Shown: positions 61,245 to 64,000 of the stretch, one piece after another
Numbering within the stretch: position 1 is the stretch's first letter
Layout of the letters: each line of letters starts with the position of its first letter
DNA from: Pseudomonas grandcourensis
GTDB taxonomy: Bacteria; Pseudomonadota; Gammaproteobacteria; Pseudomonadales; Pseudomonadaceae
Direction: 5' to 3'
Assembly: GCF_039909015.1 (NCBI RefSeq)
Contig: NZ_CP150919.1
Span: 2,890,501-2,954,500 of the forward strand
Length of the DNA: 64,000 nt
Position numbers and translations under genes: made by a program
The notes under the pieces: model-generated
The model's database searches: none
The model's input: the letters and a program-made list of their open reading frames with translations, nothing else
Told to the model about the DNA's origin: nothing

Positions 61245-61715
61245 ATGCCCAATCAGACCATCAAGACACCCTGCGTCGGCCTCTGCTCCACTGTTTACGG
61301 TGACCTGGTGTGCCGTGGCTGCAAGCGTTTCCACCACGAAGTGATCCACTGGAACGGTTACAACGAGGAAGAGAAGCGCGCGGTATGGCTGCGTCTTGAG
61401 CAGTTGCTGTCGCAGGTGATGGCCGCCAAGGTCGAAATTTTCGATCCAGCACTGCTCCGAATGCAGCTGGAGCAGCGCAAGATCCGCTTCGTGCCCCATC
61501 AGTCGGAATATTGCTGGGCATACCAGTTGATCGCGCGCGGTGCGCGGGTGATCAACAACCTGGAAGCCTACGGGATGGTGCTGCTGCCGGAGTTTCGCGA
61601 GTGGAACCTGCCGGAACTGCGCGATGCCATTGATCGGGAATTTTTCCTGCTTTCCGAGGCCCATTACCAGCGCTACATTGCGCCGGGGTTTCTGAAAGAC
61701 GCCTTTGGCGGCTGA
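61245..61715 (+). CDS. DUF1289 domain protein
   Basis: 156 residues from ATG 61245. The N-terminal zinc-binding-like cysteine module (TPCVGLCSTVYGDLVCRGCK, then RFHHEVIHWNGYNEEEKRAV) is the DUF1289 signature. The C-terminal part is an alpha-helical extension (FVPHQSEYCWAYQLIARGAR) found in the Pseudomonas form. Function unknown. In-frame starts farther upstream (61179, 61206) are possible. It is divergent from acnB. Confidence 0.85.
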   Translation: MPNQTIKTPCVGLCSTVYGDLVCRGCKRFHHEVIHWNGYNEEEKRAVWLRLEQLLSQVMAAKVEIFDPALLRMQLEQRKIRFVPHQSEYCWAYQLIARGARVINNLEAYGMVLLPEFREWNLPELRDAIDREFFLLSEAHYQRYIAPGFLKDAFGG

Positions 61716-61724
61716 GCCGCTGAT

Positions 61725-61848
61725 ATGTGGCGAGGGGGCTTGCCCCCGTTGGGTCGCGAAGCGGCCCCTTACATTCTTACTGACCCACCGTGCCACCAAG
61801 TATTGCGACTGCTTCGCAGCCGAACGGGGGCAAGCCCCCTCCCCACAA
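61725..61848. repeat. BIME of a third REP type
   Basis: Two inverted copies (61725-61769 and 61807-61848) of the repeat containing gagggggcttgcccccgttg, between the convergent DUF1289 and stress-protein genes; 3' element for both. Confidence 0.85.
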
Positions 61849-61862
61849 AAGCATGTTCGGCT

Positions 61863-62726
61863 TCAATGCTTGTCGGCAATCTCCTCAAGATGATCCGCCA
61901 CTTCCATCGGCTTGAGCACCAGCACGTCGCTCTCGAGCGCATCAAGCACCACTTCCGCCGTATTGCCGATCAACGCCCCTGACAACCCGGTGCGCGCCAC
62001 AGTGCCGATGACGGTCACCGCCGCCTGGAGCTTGTGCGCCATGAACGGAATCAGCACGTCCGCCGGGCCTTCCTCGATGTGCAGGTGATCATCGTCGATG
62101 TCGAATTCCGCCTGGAACGCCCTGCACTGTTCGCGATAGCGCGCCTGGATGGTTTCGCTGAGTTGAAACGTCGGGTCGGCCGCCGACAGCATGGGCGACG
62201 GGTGGGCGCTGATCACATGCAGATGGGCCTTGGCCAGGCCGGCGATGTCGTAGCCGTGGTCGATGATGGTGTTGTGCAGATGGCGATGTTCGCCGTCGGC
62301 GTTGCCCACGTCGATGGCCGCCAGAATCACTTTGTCTTGCCAGGAACCGGAGGTCTTGACCAGCAGCACCGGCGCCGGACAGTGGCGCAGCAGTTTCCAG
62401 TCATCCGGGGTCAGCAGGGCCTTTTTCAGCGTGCTGTCGGGAAAGTGCTGCTTGACCACCAGCCCGCAGCCTTCGGCTTGCTGTACGTCGACAATGGTGT
62501 CATGCAGGCTTTCGCGCCACGCCTGCTCGGTGGTGACGCTGTAGCCGATTTCCAGCAGATCTTCCTTGAGCGCCCTCAGGTGTTCGGAGTGATCATGCTT
62601 CTTGTCACAGACCAGCAGGTGCAAGTGCGCCTGGGTCTTGCAGGCGATCAATTTGGCGCGGGCCAGGGCCAGGCTCTCATCCGGTGAGGGTTCGATGACC
62701 ACCAGAATGCTGCGAACGGCTTGCAT
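61863..62726 (-). CDS. Tandem universal stress protein (UspE-like)
   Basis: 287 residues from ATG 62726 behind AGGAGA. Two Usp domains in tandem: residues about 1-140 (AVRSILVVIEPSPDESLALA) and 150-287. The second holds the ATP-binding GTVARTGLSGALIGNTAEVV, so it can bind nucleotide; the first lacks it. A perfect Anr box lies at 62797-62810 with a matching -10, so it is expected to be induced in low oxygen, as several Pseudomonas Usp genes are. Confidence 0.93.
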   Translation of the reverse strand: MQAVRSILVVIEPSPDESLALARAKLIACKTQAHLHLLVCDKKHDHSEHLRALKEDLLEIGYSVTTEQAWRESLHDTIVDVQQAEGCGLVVKQHFPDSTLKKALLTPDDWKLLRHCPAPVLLVKTSGSWQDKVILAAIDVGNADGEHRHLHNTIIDHGYDIAGLAKAHLHVISAHPSPMLSAADPTFQLSETIQARYREQCRAFQAEFDIDDDHLHIEEGPADVLIPFMAHKLQAAVTVIGTVARTGLSGALIGNTAEVVLDALESDVLVLKPMEVADHLEEIADKH

Positions 62727-62767
62727 GTGCGGGATCTCCTGAAAATAAAAAAGCACGGCGTTGCACA

Positions 62768-62810
62768 ACTATAGTTGCTGTCTGCGATTCGGGGACTTGA
62801 TGCATATCAA
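62768..62810 (-). promoter_or_regulatory. Anr (FNR-type) promoter of the universal stress gene
   Basis: TTGAT-GCAT-ATCAA at 62797-62810 is a perfect Anr/FNR palindrome. On the minus strand a TATAGT -10 is at 62773-62768, placing the likely start near 62761-62762 and the box centre about 42 bases upstream: class II FNR activation geometry. Confidence 0.85.
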
Positions 62811-62843
62811 CGGTTGGCGACTGGTGGTCTGTGGGCAGGCCGG

Positions 62844-62849
62844 TATAAT
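62844..62849 (+). promoter_or_regulatory. -10 element of miaE
   Basis: A consensus TATAAT lies 39 bases before the miaE ATG. The -35 position (ctggtg, 62821-62826) is poor. Confidence 0.5.
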
Positions 62850-62888
62850 CGGCGCCCTTCGTTTTGAACCTATTTTTCCGTGAGCCCC

Positions 62889-63497
62889 ATGATCCTTCCC
62901 GAAATTCACGAGTTCCTTGGCTGCCGCACCCCCGACGGCTGGATCCAGGCCGCGCTAGCCGATCAGGAAACCCTGCTGATCGACCACAAGAACTGCGAAT
63001 TCAAGGCCGCCAGCACCGCGTTGAGCCTGATCGCCAAGTATCACTCCCACGTCGATCTGATCAACATGATGTCGCGCCTGGCCCGGGAAGAGCTGGTGCA
63101 CCACGAACAGGTCATGCGCCTGATGAAACGGCGCAAGATCGAGCTGCGCCAGCTGTCCGCCGGGCGCTATGCGTCGGGGCTGCGCAAGGTGGTACGCAGT
63201 CACGAACCGGTGAAACTGGTGGACACCCTGGTGGTCGGCGCCTTCATCGAGGCCCGCAGCTGCGAGCGTTTCGAAGCGCTGGTGCCGTATCTGGACGAAG
63301 AACTGGGCAAGTTCTACTTCGGTCTGCTCAAGAGCGAGGCCCGGCATTTCCAGGGTTACCTGAAGCTGGCCTACCAGTACGGCGACGCCAAGGACATCAC
63401 CCAGGTGATCGACAAGGTCCGCGCCGCCGAGCGGGAACTGATCGAGTCGCCGGACGTGGAGTTTCGTTTTCACAGCGGTGTGCCGGTAGCGGCGTAA
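62889..63497 (+). CDS. miaE: tRNA-(ms2io6A)-hydroxylase MiaE
   Basis: 202 residues from ATG 62889 (GTG 62880 is an alternative). A diiron four-helix bundle: ligands appear in EFKAASTALSLIAKYHSH, LAREELVHHEQVMRLM (ExxH), and RSCERFEALVPY plus KSEARHFQGYLKLA (ExxH). It hydroxylates the isopentenyl group of ms2i6A at position 37 of tRNAs reading U-starting codons, using O2. Common single gene in Pseudomonas. Divergent from the Anr-controlled stress gene. Confidence 0.93.
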   Translation: MILPEIHEFLGCRTPDGWIQAALADQETLLIDHKNCEFKAASTALSLIAKYHSHVDLINMMSRLAREELVHHEQVMRLMKRRKIELRQLSAGRYASGLRKVVRSHEPVKLVDTLVVGAFIEARSCERFEALVPYLDEELGKFYFGLLKSEARHFQGYLKLAYQYGDAKDITQVIDKVRAAERELIESPDVEFRFHSGVPVAA

Positions 63498-63512
63498 TCC
63501 CGCACCACCCAG

Positions 63513-64000
63513 TCATGAACGGCTCAAACCCAGCCGTTCATGCCATTGCGCGATGGACTCTTCGGGGTACACATCGAATTGTTTATCCCTTGGCTGCGCC
63601 TGGACCTCAACCCACGGCGCCTTCGAACCCAGCATCAGGTGCGTGTGCTCCGGCGGCACTGGTAGCGGGGTGTCGATGGCCGAGGCGAACGGGTGAATCA
63701 ACTCCGGCCACTGCGGACTGTACAACCACAGACCCGAGCCGCAAACCGAGCAGAAATGCCGCTCTGCGGTGCTGCTGTGGGCGCGTTTGTCGCCGTCTTC
63801 CTTGAGCCGCGCATGGTAAATCGCGATGTGTTTGCGTCCGCGAACCTTGAGGCTGGCGGCATCGCCACCGAGGTTGACCGCATAGCCGCCACCGCCCTGG
63901 GTCTTGCGGCAGATCGAGCAGTAGCAGCGCTGGTAAGGGTAGGGATGGGCGCAGGTCAAACTGAACGACACCGCGCCGCAATGGCAGGAACCTTCGAGTT
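63513..64000 (-). CDS. GFA-family zinc protein, partial (N-terminus outside window)
   Basis: The frame continues past 64000: upstream of the internal ATG 63971 it reads LEGSCHCGAVSFSLTCAHPY, the true N-terminal region of GFA (glutathione-dependent formaldehyde-activating-like) proteins. Zinc ligands are in SCHCG, CYCSICRK and FCSVCGSGLW. At least 161 residues. These small cytoplasmic proteins bind zinc; many have no proven enzyme activity. Convergent with miaE. Confidence 0.88.
   Translation of the reverse strand, partial: LEGSCHCGAVSFSLTCAHPYPYQRCYCSICRKTQGGGGYAVNLGGDAASLKVRGRKHIAIYHARLKEDGDKRAHSSTAERHFCSVCGSGLWLYSPQWPELIHPFASAIDTPLPVPPEHTHLMLGSKAPWVEVQAQPRDKQFDVYPEESIAQWHERLGLSRS

Noticed and set aside
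61725..61848. Possible CRISPR-like repeat
   Set aside because: Only two inverted copies with different spacers; it is a REP pair (BIME).

Overview
The window is chromosomal DNA of a Pseudomonas, most likely of the P. fluorescens group. The evidence is high GC with strong GC3 codon use in most genes, REP/BIME palindromes of the 'tgtgggagcgagc' and 'gatcgcagcc..ggcagctcc' types, and a core block (acnB, DUF1289 gene, universal stress gene with an Anr box, miaE). No tRNA, rRNA, CRISPR array, IS element or phage was seen.

Layout. 1-9460 is catabolic: two tandem amidohydrolases (the first cut by the window edge), a LysR gene divergent from an isoquinoline-oxidoreductase-like molybdenum hydroxylase pair, a second LysR, a PAS-LuxR regulator, a small lipoprotein, then a phosphotransferase-SDR operon. 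9651-29796 is a complete type VI secretion locus with all 13 core genes. The leftward arm is tssB-tssC-hcp-tssE-tssF-tssG-clpV, then three small AT-rich genes, vgrG and a MORN-repeat gene; the rightward arm is tssJ-K-L-M-A. A DUF4280 PAAR-like tip gene lies at the edge. No Fha, PpkA, PppA or TagF gene is present. 29793-31948 holds a D-2-hydroxyacid dehydrogenase, a TetR gene and a tautomerase.

32278-47016 looks like a cluster for catabolism of a (possibly hydroxylated) N-heteroaromatic acid. It has a TetR regulator; a VOC enzyme overlapping a 2,6-dihydroxypyridine-hydroxylase-like flavoprotein; an acetate-symporter-like uptake pair and an OprD porin; a molybdenum hydroxylase operon with a three-haem cytochrome; and, divergent from it, a DsbA-like thioredoxin-fold protein, an Old Yellow Enzyme, a second 2,6-dihydroxypyridine-hydroxylase-like flavoprotein and a LysR regulator. 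The gap between the two divergent operons carries a symmetric array of four CGCAACG half-sites.

47094-56197 holds a candidate small gene, an HAAAP (serine-type) amino-acid transporter and an unusual lower-GC cluster: HpaI-type aldolase, IlvE-type aminotransferase, homodimeric pyruvate-dehydrogenase-type E1, a single-lipoyl E2 and an Lrp/AsnC regulator. Read together these suggest transamination of a hydroxy-amino acid, retro-aldol cleavage to pyruvate or a similar 2-oxoacid, and oxidation by a dedicated dehydrogenase complex. This is inference. I regard it as the best candidate for an undescribed pathway. 56362-64000 returns to core genome: SulP transporter, acnB with a strikingly structured upstream region, DUF1289 gene, tandem universal stress protein, miaE and a partial GFA-family gene.
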